From Riptortus pedestris (taxonomy: Eukaryota; Arthropoda; Insecta; Hemiptera; Alydidae): a stretch of DNA of 64,000 bases. Position 1 is the first letter of the stretch; each line of letters opens with the position of its first letter. The stretch covers positions 7,067,001 to 7,131,000 of the forward strand of contig CM032228.1 of the NCBI GenBank assembly GCA_019009955.1. The letters run 5' to 3'. The translations under genes were made by a program, and so were the position numbers. The notes beneath the pieces are model-generated. The model saw only the letters and a program-made list of their open reading frames with translations. It was not told the origin of the DNA and did no database searches. Below are positions 55,540 to 64,000 of the stretch, piece by piece.

Positions 55540-56000
55540 GGTTAATTACCTCCTTTTAAAATTATGTTCATTATTAAATTTTTTCTATTTTGATTAAATG
55601 TTGAACAGTCATAAAGTGATGTAAAAACGTTTGCGTTGTCTGTGAGTCGCAAGTACATTTGTCAGTGTCTTGAATTTTATATCTTCTTAAATAATGTCCT
55701 GTCTGTCCATCTTCCGTTAGAAATTGTGTGCGTTTCTGATGGTGACTCTCAATTGTGTTGTAGTTGTTGTGAGTTATATTTGGTATGTATTGATGTAAGC
55801 TGTAAGATTTGTTACGTGTCGTCCATTCTCTGTTCCACTTATTTATTTTGTCGGTACGCCAGCCTTCTTGTATGACAGTATATAAACCTTCTTGCTTTCT
55901 TTTGAAAGCCCATCGCATTTTGCACCTTAGCTGAGACGATGCCAAGATCGTGTATGATGCACTAGGATTGCCAAAATGTCTTGATTTCCTTAGATTTCTC
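55540..56000 (-). pseudogene. LINE ORF2 C-terminal remnant
   Basis: The minus-strand frame 55574-55945 reads INKWNREWTTRNKSYSLH, QYIPNIT, then TQFLTEDGQTGHYLRRYKIQ and DTDKCTCDSQTTQTFLHHF. The pattern W...W...R...P...QFLTGHGxF..YL..F...D...C.C......HxxxxC is the C-terminal region after RNase H in R1/I-type elements, with the final cysteine lost. A different family from the jockey copies here. Confidence 0.65.
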
Positions 56001-56399
56001 CATAGAGATGTACCTTATAAAAAAAATGTCTTTGGACTCAAATCTCTCTCTCTCTCTCACTAAAAAAAATGCGTTGTTGCTCTCTTGTGGGAAAAATACA
56101 GGCGGAGCATACAGAAGTGTGTGGCTTTGAATTGGTAACTGGGCTGGTCTGGGTTTCCCATTGTTTAGGTTCGTATGGTATAAAAGGAGTCGAGATAACC
56201 ATGTCTGATTTCACGGCTAGACGAATCAAGCTAACGGTAATATATACCTACCTCGTTGCATTCTCTGCCCACTCCTTCTTATACCTCTATGGAAACTCTT
56301 GTCTCTTTAGTCACATCAACCCCCGCCATCTCACGAACTCTCTCTCTCCTTCTCCCTCATCTTCTCTCTTCCTAGCTCCATATCACTTTAGAGGTAAAA
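56001..56399. other. Unassigned sequence with a 126-codon frame
   Basis: A plus-strand frame at 56069-56449 has no domain I recognise. CT-rich patches at 56041-56060 and 56337-56375. Confidence 0.3.
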
Positions 56400-56989
56400 G
56401 GTCCTTCATTCAAAGGATGCGTACTAAGCAGATTTCCGAGCATCAATAATTAAACAAAATTGGTTCTATAACATTTTACGACCCTACCCATAATAACGGA
56501 GATATTAGGTATTTTGACACCTCCCCCTCTAAACCCCCGCAATTACAGCTCCGATTTCCGCCAATACTAAATATGATCAGTGTTGACTGAAACGGTTAAA
56601 TATCGAGTATGGTATAAATCAAGTAAACATTTTCGAAACAAGAACGTAAAATCTTGATTGATGACTTCATCGCAAAACGAATTTGGATGTATCTTGAATA
56701 ATAAAGGTCTCTTGAAAAGAATATTTGATATTTAAGCTTCGAATGAAGTGGTTCATGATATACCAGCGTATTGTTAATATGATATGGGTAGGGGTTTCCT
56801 GAAGGCTGAAAAGTAAAAAATCCAAATATCTCCATTAATATTCAAGATTGACATTGATTCTAATTAAGTTTTAGATCTGACGTTTAATAACGGCGATATT
56901 TCAGTCCAATTTTGGCCATTCTTTTTACATAAAACCATTAAATATGGAGTTATGTAACTATCAAACAAAAATTGCTACTGCGGTAACAG

Positions 56990-57028
<39 letters not shown>

Positions 57029-57080
57029 AGGAAAAACTATGGTTATTTGGTTTCTTAGTGATATATATATATCCCCTTAA
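56400..57080 (+). repeat. Degraded family A copies
   Basis: AGTCCTTCATTCAAAGGATG-type 5' end at about 56400, a core (TTCTATAACATTTTACGACC), a second core from about 56690, then GCTACTGCGGTAACAGATAC and (TA)n 56994-57026. A partial 3' end (CCCCTTAAGGGAATAC) is near 57073. Confidence 0.55.
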
Positions 57081-57750
57081 GGGAATACAAGGAATTGCGA
57101 AAACTCTCTTGATATAGGTATAAGTTATCGAATAAATGAACAGAGCAACAATAGTAGAACATCAATAGTTTTACAAGACTTATTCTGTAAAATGTTTCAA
57201 TCAGAATCATAAAGGAGTTATGTGAAATTTAATCAACCCTTTTTTCTGGTGCGCTTTTTGCCATGATTTGAAAATGATCATTAGATTTGAATTAAATGGT
57301 TAAATATTGATTATGGTATACATCAAACTCGAAAATTTTTATTTGGTCTATAGAACAGACACTCATAATGATGCCATCATACTACTTACATGCATGTATC
57401 TCAAACATCAGAAGTTCAATGAGAATATATTCGGTATTTGATCTTTGAATAAAGTGGTTCACGATATATCAACTTATTGTTAATATTACATTACGAGTCT
57501 GGGTTTACTGAAGGCTGGAAACTAAAACATGCAAATATCTCGGTAAACAATCAATATAATGAAACAATGTGCATAACAACATTTATTGAAGAATAAATTT
57601 ACAATATGATATTACACTCAATACAATTTTTCGATCTGTATTATAATACTGGAGATGTTTGGAATTTTCAAAATTCCCATAAATTAAACCCCTTTCCCCT
57701 CCTACAGGCCCGCTTATTTGCTTGAAATTAATTGTGTTTTTAGTGTTATA
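57081..57750 (+). repeat. Degraded divergent family A copy
   Basis: GTTTACTGAAGGCTGGAAAC, GCAAATATCTCGGTAAACAA, ACAATTTTTCGATCTGTATT. No microsatellite or 3' arm remains before the LINE at 57755. Confidence 0.5.
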
Positions 57751-57754
57751 TCTG

Positions 57755-58540
57755 TATGGAAGTAAAGAACCACCATCGCAGTATCAAAAGTACTATTAAG
57801 GAGTGGCCATCGAGCCATAGGAGTACTAGACGGGAGGAAGTTGCTCTTGCCAGACTCAGGATCTGACACATAGACAATGACAAGGACTGATAACCCTATA
57901 TGCAAATACTGCAACAAACACCTTACGATAAAACACATACTGACAGACTGCATCCAACGAAAAAACCTTCACATACCCTACGATGTGACCAGCAGCCAAT
58001 ATATTCCACAAATATTGACATATCTAAAACACATCAACATTTACAAAGACATATAATACAAAATAGAATAGGTCTACAGCATACCTATAACGATTTAAAA
58101 GGGTTAACTTTTATTATATTCTTTAGAAAAAGCTTGGATATGAGAAAGAATCAGATATTAAAGAAATATTTTCCAAAATATAAAAGTACAAAAAAGGTAA
58201 TCACATGAAGGAGTAAATATATCATCCTAATAATGCAAATCGACATCGCTATGGGGTACAAAACTAAATAAATAAAATAGAAAAAAATAATATAAATGTA
58301 TTTGTATATAGGAATAACATAATTTTTTTATTAAAACCATTTTAAATTGTTGTCTTTATTACTTGTCTTATGTTTATTAATTTTCTTTATTACTAGTATT
58401 TAATGATTATTTGTTGTATTTAATTTTTTATTTGTTATTACAGTTTTTGTTATTTTTCTATAATTTTGTTTTCATTTTACATTGTGAAACTTTGAGTCAA
58501 ATCGCCAAGATGCGGGTGCTCTGTATAAATAAATAAAAAA
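57755..58540 (+). pseudogene. LINE ORF2 C-terminus and 3' UTR
   Basis: KEWPSSHRSTRREEVALARL and RI (57803-57866), then after a stop and frame change DNPICKYCNKHLTIKHILTD and C (57889-57950), give the post-RNase H region with a CxxC...HxxxxC knuckle. The 3' UTR ends AAATCGCCAAGATGCGGGTG, CTCTGTATAAATAAATAAAA, matching the LINE termini at 6021 and 32117. Confidence 0.75.
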
Positions 58541-58745
58541 AAAGTGTTATTTCGTTGTAGCATTCTTGAATTGTTCTATCACTTGAGGTCGATAAATCAG
58601 CGAGATCGTTTCCCAAAATTCCAGAATGCCCTTTGATACAGCCAAAGTGCATGTGTACATTATTTTGAATAAGTCTTATAAGTAACTGTCTGCTATTTTC
58701 TGTCAAAGGGTCATGAATTGTATAATTTTGAACAGCTGTGGCTAT
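58541..58745 (-). pseudogene. LINE RNase H fragment
   Basis: Minus strand: TENSRQLLIRLIQNN, HMHFGCIKGHSGILGNDLAD. The KGHSGILGNDLAD block is the RNase H core. Truncated on both sides; closely related to 60225-60450. Confidence 0.72.
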
Positions 58746-60150
58746 CAGTGTAAATGTTGATGTGTGTTGATGGTTGCTTGTTGTCTATGTACAGTAAACT
58801 AATTAAAAATCAAATTTTTTCTACATGATTGTTTGTGTATTAATAATTATATATATTGTTATATACATTGTACAAACATTTAATACATATTTAGTTTTTA
58901 CTTATCAGCTTACTGTAAACCGCCAGTCCTTCTTATATTGTATTAGAGAAAGAAAGAAAATTTTATTTTGGCCCAATACAACTAAGGTATTATACACAAA
59001 TTGTTACATGATTTTTACAAAATTAAGATGTTTTGGTACAGCCTCGGGCGTAGACGTCCCTCAGTAGTTGTACCTAAATTGTAATGAGTGGCTCCACTTG
59101 ACATAGGAAGGCAGGCATGATGTTTCCTTACAAGTTGTTGGAGGTGAACTGAAATAGGAGCAACCTCCAATTCCCTGTGGATTTGGCTGTTCCTGACAAA
59201 CCAGGGAGCATTTGCCGCTATCCGAAGTACTTTGCTCTGGAAGGACTGTATTTTGTTTTTGTGTATGTTGCTGATGCCCAGCCAGACTGGGCAAGCGTAT
59301 GTTAATATAGGTAGTATAAGTGTTTTGTAAAGTAGGGTTGCGCAAGTCAGTTTGAGTGGTGTATTTTTATTTATTAACGGGTATATTTGTGCAAGTCGTG
59401 TGTGTTCTTGTTGCAATTTAATGTGAATATGATGGCGCTATGTAAGTCGTGTGTCAAAATGTACTCCGGGTGCTCTGGTGCTTTGGAGTCCAAGGAATTG
59501 AGTAATGACCTATTTTCAGTTTAGGAAGATCTTCGTTCTTGAAACGACGAAGAGCAAAAATCTCGGCCTGCGTTTTTTCGGGGTTGAACGAGAGCTTCCA
59601 CTTCTTGAACCATCTTGAGACCTGGTCGGCTGCTCTTTGGAGATGGAGAATGGAAGTATTTGGGGTAGTGTCTTGAGTGAGGAGGAGCGTGTCATCTGCG
59701 AAGGTAGCTAACACAGAATTTTCCACCTGCGGGATGTCACTGCAGTAGCGGATGTAGAGCAATGGGCTAAGTATGGATCCTTGCGGTACGCCAGCTCTGA
59801 TATCCCAGTTCGTGCTGAGAGTGTTGTTTATTTTCTCTTAAAATGTTCTTCCTTGTAAGAAGGATGCAATAATACTATATAGGTATGCTGGAGTGTTTCT
59901 AGTCCTAAGTTTATGCAGCAGTCCTTCGTGCCATACAGTGTCAAAGGCATTTGAGACATGGAGGAAGAGTCCCGTAGTATACTGCTTATGTTCAAATCCT
60001 TGCGTGATAACTTCCGCTACCCTTTGGAGTTGTTGAACGGCAGAATGATGAGATTGTATTAGAAATAATCTATTATGTCCTGAACCACTTTTTTCGAAGC
60101 TTAAATTCCAAATATTGTTTCCATTGAACATTTACTGTATTTGCAATTGT
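58746..60150 (-). repeat. Long-form family A fragment hosting a LINE
   Basis: Either side of the LINE, CTTACTGTAAACCGCCAGTC (58910) and CCACTTTTTTCGAAGCTTAA, ATTCCAAATATTGTTTCCAT (60080-60123) match the long-form arm as at 40490-40600. No ends are preserved. Confidence 0.55.
58948..60052 (-). pseudogene. Jockey-type LINE, 5'-truncated, 11-bp target-site duplication
   Basis: Minus strand: HHSAVQQLQRVAEVITQGFE, TGLFLHVSNAFDTVWHEGLL, then SVLATFADDTLLLTQDT (catalytic FADD), SRWFKKWKLSFNPEKTQAEI, LPILTYACPVWLGISN and RNSQIHRELEVAPISVHLQQ. Same family as 21749-23003 but truncated further into the RT, and its frame is broken in at least two places. ATTGTATTAGA flanks it (58937-58947 and 60053-60063). 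Confidence 0.9.
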
Positions 60151-60199
60151 TTTCTGTATGACGTTATCATTTAAGATTTCACATTCTAAACTACAAGAT

Positions 60200-60447
60200 T
60201 TTCAGCAGATTTCCCTTCGCGGGATAAATAATAATAATAATAATTCTAGGTGTTGTTCTATCGTAGTTATGCGCCATTTCTGTTGCCATTTATTAATTTT
60301 ATCAATTAGTAATTCTGTTTTTAAGTGTGATTTTGTTGTAGCATACTTGAATTTTGGTATCTTTTGAGGCCGATTTTCCTTTCAAATCAGCGAGATCGTT
60401 ACCCAAAAAGTGTACGTGTTCTTTATTTTGTTTAAGTTCTGTAAGTA

Positions 60448-60450
<3 letters not shown>
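60200..60450 (-). pseudogene. LINE RNase H and downstream fragment
   Basis: Minus strand: GNDLADLKGKSASKDTKI, QVCYNKITLKNRINKLIN and KWQQKWRITTIEQHLELL. It covers the end of RNase H and the following WQxxW region. Near the end, AGCAGATTTCCCTTCGCGGG (60205-60224) is a stray family A 3' terminus. Confidence 0.65.
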
Positions 60451-60492
<42 letters not shown>

Positions 60493-60809
60493 GTGAATTT
60501 CTTATTTATATCAAACGGCTTCACGGAGTCATTTGGAAAGATCGTTTTGATGGGTTGGTGAGCGAGAGGGAGGCAATTTAATTATTGTCTGCAATTACCA
60601 CTTGCTTTTTCATGAGACCTAAATGCACCGGACGGTGGGTGCATCTCCACTGCAACTGCATCTAAAAACAATTACTCTGAGAGCGGCTGTCATTACGGAT
60701 TGCAGTAGCCGGGGCGGTGCCTTTGATCTCCTGCAGCTCAGCTAATAGATGCACTAACTGGACTCGGTCTAGCTAGATAGCTACTGGCCCTTACAGCAAA
60801 AAACTCCAT

Positions 60810-60849
<40 letters not shown>

Positions 60850-61283
60850 GCGCTTTCGAAACACTCCGAGAGTTTCGTCCCCAACTTCTTCTACTTCTTC
60901 AAGCTCAGCGAGAGCTTTTAATAGACTCTATCTGACAATCACGGTGAATTCCTCTTCTTATCCAACATGTCGCTGCTTTCATAACGGTGGTGAAAATGCC
61001 TCTTGTAAGAAACGCAGAAATTAGTTTGTTTACGATTGTTCTTGCCAGATATTAATTAATAACTTAATGACTAATAAGCGCTATCAATCCTCTTCTTCTT
61101 CCATCCCTGGCAGGATGTTTTGTCATTTGGACGAATGGGTTTGTCAATCCAGGAAGGAAATCGGAAGCCGTAGAGAATTCTTCAAAGTAAGTGGTTAGTT
61201 TGTCACATTCAGACGTAACCCAAAAGATTTGATGAAATCTGTAAGCGTAATAAAATAAGAAATAGTTTCAGCCATATAAAAAA
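60451..61283. other. GC-richer unique-looking sequence
   Basis: (TA)n at 60462-60488 and (GT)n at 60812-60846. The stretch 60560-60800 has balanced composition with TTAATTATTGTCTGCAATTA and GAGAGCGGCTGTCATTACGG, and resembles no repeat here. It is the best candidate for single-copy host DNA, possibly regulatory, but no function can be assigned. Confidence 0.35.
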
Positions 61284-61753
61284 GTCCGTCACGCAGGGGC
61301 TGCGTAAACTAAGCAAATTTCCCATTTGAAGTTCTACAATAGAGAAATCTGCCTACTAATAACCGTAGTAGTAACGAATCGCTAACCCCATTCACGAGGG
61401 ACGAACAGTTACGGAAACGGCCGAACAAGCTTTCGGCTGAAAGTCCCGAATATAGACGACTTCTGCTGACCACACACACAATACAAATGCAAATATTCAA
61501 GATTGAGAATAAATGTATAGAACAATATTTATAGCAAATTTGATTTGCAATAAGATTGATTCTATACAATTGTTCGGTCCGACGCATAATAACGGAGACA
61601 TTTTGAATTTTCCAAAATCCCCCCTCTAAACCCCCCTCCCACTGGTCCGATTTCAACCATTAACTAACTTGATCTTCCTTTTTACATAAAACGATTAAAT
61701 TCCGAGTTTGGTAACGATCAAACAAAAATTGCGACCGCTAGAGCGTTAACAGA

Positions 61754-61793
<40 letters not shown>

Positions 61794-61858
61794 CTTAACT
61801 TAACATATAATTTTGAACGGACCTCATTTTCGTCATCTCCTGGGTGTGATCGATGGAC
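61284..61858 (+). mobile_element. Family A element, 3'-truncated
   Basis: GTCCGTCACGCAGGGGCTGC, full short-form core, GCGACCGCTAGAGCGTTAAC, (CA)n (61758-61785) with a short TA tract, 3' arm to GTGTGATCGATGGACG, where it stops. Confidence 0.82.
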
Positions 61859-61879
61859 GAAAATATAACCTACTAAAAG

Positions 61880-62147
61880 ATAAACCTAAAGACTGAGATT
61901 CCAAATGCCTGTGACCAATCGTATGCAGGGGAATCGTCGCAAACCTTAAGGATGAGATTGAATGAGCATTGTGGAAATGACGATAATTTGGAATATAGAA
62001 CCTCTTTGGCCGATGATTGTTTGACATTTAAGCAAATATAATTTTGACAAGGCAAAAACTTTTGAAAAAGACAAACACGTAAACGAACGGAGGGCAAAAG
62101 AAAATATCAATGTAGTTAAAAACAAACTAAATGTTGTCAATATGTAA
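61880..62147 (+). pseudogene. GIY-YIG endonuclease relic, probably Penelope-like
   Basis: IPNACDQSYAGESSQTLRMR and LNEHCGNDD carry the (Y)xGE(T/S)xxxLxxRxxxH core of GIY-YIG nucleases. After a frameshift near 62035, FDKAKTFEKDKHVNERRAKE and NINVVKNK match the second half (R..RE...I). The first half of the domain and all of the RT are missing. It differs clearly from the copy at 49068-50100. Confidence 0.55.
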
Positions 62148-62148
62148 A

Positions 62149-62753
62149 GTCTGTCACGAAGAGGCTGCGTAAACTGAGCAGATTTCCCGAGTGAAATTTT
62201 ACGATACATAAATCTACGTACTTATAACTCTTAATATCATCACGTGAATATCAAGTGAAGAAATACTGATGATAACGAGAAATCTTTCACTCAGTTCCCA
62301 GTTTATTAACCTCCGCAACGAAAAGCGGCTGAACTGTATATTAACAGTTCAGCCAACCTCTCAGAGCTGAATAGATTGAAATTTTATTGATCGGTAACAA
62401 AACAAATTACTGAATTATATCTTGTTATAATATATTAATGAAAACTATTTACTGTATCTAACACTGTAGTTTATAATAGATTGGAATAATTTTTATCTCA
62501 ATCATCCTAATTTCAGTAATCCAGGAACTATAACAATAGTTAATGGTAATTAAATTTACAATAAGATTGCCTCAATAAAATTTTATAATAACGGAGATAT
62601 TTTAAATTTCAGATTCCCCCCCCCCCTCTAATCCTCTTTCCCTCAGGTCTGATTACAGCCATTGCCGAAGTTGATATTTAGTTTTGCTTGAAACGTTGTA
62701 TAACGAGTTTAGTAGGGATAAGACCAAAATTGCAACCTATAGAGCGGTAACAG

Positions 62754-62801
<48 letters not shown>
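62149..62801 (+). mobile_element. Family A long form, 3' arm missing
   Basis: GTCTGTCACGAAGAGGCTGC (from about 62148), long-form arm (AACAGTTCAGCCAACCTCTC), core, poly-C 62614-62626, GCAACCTATAGAGCGGTAAC, (TA)n 62758-62800. A LINE remnant follows the TA tract. Confidence 0.75.
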
Positions 62802-62804
<3 letters not shown>

Positions 62805-63098
62805 CCATCATGAAAAATGAAAAAAAGGGGCTTAATTCTGGATCCTACTGTTAATTTTGAGATTAACAAAAAGCAAGCTGACGAGGTGGCCTTGTTGCCC
62901 CTTTTTCGTAAAGAAATACGAAATCCAAAACTGGACAGTTATGGGGCTACTGTTCGGCTCAAGAGGAGTCCTCCATCAAAAAACGGTGAAGATACTAATA
63001 GAACAAGGGCTAACAAACGATGAACTGAAGCACTTATCCACACTTGTTCTAAAATCATCAATAAGAATTATCCATCATCATTTATATAAAAAATAAAG
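62805..63098 (+). pseudogene. RT-associated C-terminal remnant of a LINE
   Basis: KKRGLILDPTVNFEINKKQA, then after a frameshift YEIQNWTVMGLLFGSRGVLH and IRIIHHHLYKK. The pattern GLxLDPTVxFE ... WxVxGLLxGxRGxx recalls the C-terminal portion of repetitive RT proteins from LINEs with a restriction-like endonuclease. Remembered similarity, not verified. Confidence 0.45.
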
Positions 63099-63289
63099 AT
63101 AAAAATAATAAGCTGCACTCTCACCTGAGATACCCCCCTAATTTGCCATAATCAAATTATTCCAACTTTTCGCATACAATTTAAATAAAATTAAAATAAA
63201 ACAAAAACATTATTACCAGAAATTGGCAGATTAGGAGGCTTACAATACAGGTACCGTCAGAAAGAGGGCACCTTATTTTGTTCGTTTGT

Positions 63290-63291
<2 letters not shown>
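63099..63291. other. Unassigned AT-rich spacer
   Basis: No recognised content. Confidence 0.4.
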
Positions 63292-63355
<64 letters not shown>

Positions 63356-63460
63356 CGAAAAGACATCAATTTCGCGATCTCCTGGGTAGGATCGATGGAC
63401 ATTTGAGGATTTTTTCGAAAATCACGTTAAGAGTACTACCTCAATAGCTGATTTCCCTTA
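63292..63460 (+). repeat. Family A 3' half
   Basis: (TA)n 63292-63350, ATTTCGAAAAGACATCAATT, CGCGATCTCCTGGGTAGGAT, ATAGCTGATTTCCCTTA. The last 12 bases of the terminal hairpin are missing. Confidence 0.78.
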
Positions 63461-63499
63461 AAACTGACATAAGGAATTTATGCAACTTATTTGGCATAT

Positions 63500-63775
63500 A
63501 TTTTTGGTAAACAGCAAGTCGATTAGATACAAATGTGACTATATACCAATATAAGATTAGTTCTATATTATTTTTCGATCAGACATATAATAAAGGAGTT
63601 ATTCCGAATTTTCAAAATTCTCTTCGTCTAACCACCCCCCCCCCCTCCTACTTTTCTGATTCCAGTCGTTAACGATTTGATCTTTCTTTTTACATAAAAC
63701 GATTATACATCGAATTTAACAGCAACGATAACACAAAAATTGCGAACTCTAGAGCGGTAACAGGCAAATATATAT
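63500..63775 (+). repeat. Family A core
   Basis: ATATAAGATTAGTTCTATAT, TTTTTCGATCAGACATATAA, poly-C, GCGAACTCTAGAGCGGTAAC, AGGCAAATATATAC. No 5' or 3' terminus. Confidence 0.72.
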
Positions 63776-64000
63776 ACACCCAACTCATAAAAAGGGGGAT
63801 TTAATGTAGTTCGAAAACTCATAAAAAATGTTAAGAAGAGTGTTGCAGACTATTCCAGACTTATCTTCCAATTTTTCTCTTACCTTGGGCCAGCTGACCA
63901 TAGTCAATGATCTACAGGTTTTCCTTATAGGAAAGGGAGATGGAAGGAGGGAAGAAGGAGATGGAGGAACGGAGGAGGGAGGGGTGTTAGTATCGGTAGT
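63776..64000. other. Unassigned sequence to the window end
   Basis: Purine-rich final 70 bases (GGGAGATGGAAGGAGGG and similar). Nothing else recognised. Confidence 0.4.

Noticed and set aside
57714..58208. Two overlapping frames on opposite strands as genes
   Set aside because: The plus-strand sequence is a LINE ORF2 C-terminus; the minus-strand frame is its shadow.

Overview
The window looks like repeat-dense intergenic DNA from an AT-rich arthropod genome, most likely an insect. The evidence is its mixture of mariner, pogo, hAT, Helitron, Penelope and several jockey/I/R1-type non-LTR elements, a tRNA-derived SINE, and very abundant (TA)n, (CA)n, (GA)n and homopolymer tracts. I found no host protein-coding gene, rRNA or tRNA gene. 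Every coding segment that can be recognised belongs to a transposable element, and almost all are truncated, frameshifted or interrupted by stops. The species is not determined; a hemipteran is only a guess.

One interspersed family, called family A here, dominates the window, with at least thirty pieces on both strands. A typical copy is 560-700 bp (short form) or 890-1030 bp (long form). It starts at GTCCGTCACGCAGGGG and carries CTAAGCAGATTTCCC about 25 bases in. It then has a conserved AT-rich core with a poly-C run, a small hairpin (ACCGCTAGAGCGGT), a highly variable (TA)n/(CA)n microsatellite, a conserved 3' arm (GAACGGACCTCATTTTCG), and a terminal hairpin centred on TTAA that ends GGGAAATCTGCT. 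GGGAAATCTGCT is the reverse complement of AGCAGATTTCCC near the 5' end, so the element has subterminal rather than terminal inverted repeats. With the internal microsatellite and the 3' hairpin, this resembles the non-autonomous Helentron/HINE (DINE-1-like) architecture. That classification is inferred; the repeat itself is seen directly.

Layout: 0.3-6.3 kb, family A copies, some nested, with a short LINE tail. 7.0-7.7 kb, Helitron-type sequence. 8.4-8.7 kb, a 48-bp satellite. 9.4-11.7 kb, a SINE and a jockey-type reverse transcriptase gene in which one RT segment has become an 18-unit tandem array. 12.1-14.6 kb, an inverted family A pair, a hAT remnant and a pogo/Tigger-like MITE. 15-18 kb, family A and Penelope-like tails. 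19.0-19.5 kb, a (C15A)n array. 19.6-20.9 kb, an RNase H-bearing LINE relic and a compound microsatellite. 21.3-23.0 kb, a jockey-type LINE inside family A with a target-site duplication. 25.0-26.7 kb, a Helitron 3' end, a long palindrome and a dispersed 0.65-kb repeat. 26.9-28.1 kb, a head-to-tail family A pair. 29.4-32.1 kb, LINE, mariner and SINE relics. 35.6-37.1 kb, a mariner inserted cleanly into a LINE 3' end. 37.2-37.9 kb, an 83-bp tandem array. 38-44.5 kb, more family A. 46.2-50.1 kb, the second 0.65-kb repeat, an 844-bp TIR transposon with an AATT duplication, and a Penelope-like element with RT and GIY-YIG remnants. 50.1-54.8 kb, a family A cluster. 55.5-63.8 kb, LINE fragments, a GIY-YIG relic and family A.

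These elements do not form a pathway. The relationships that can be read are nested insertions, which give relative ages and reveal target-site behaviour. The most notable features are the RT-derived minisatellite, the TIR element with an unplaced ORF, the self-nesting and head-to-tail behaviour of family A, and hammerhead-core-like motifs in two inverted Penelope-like tails.
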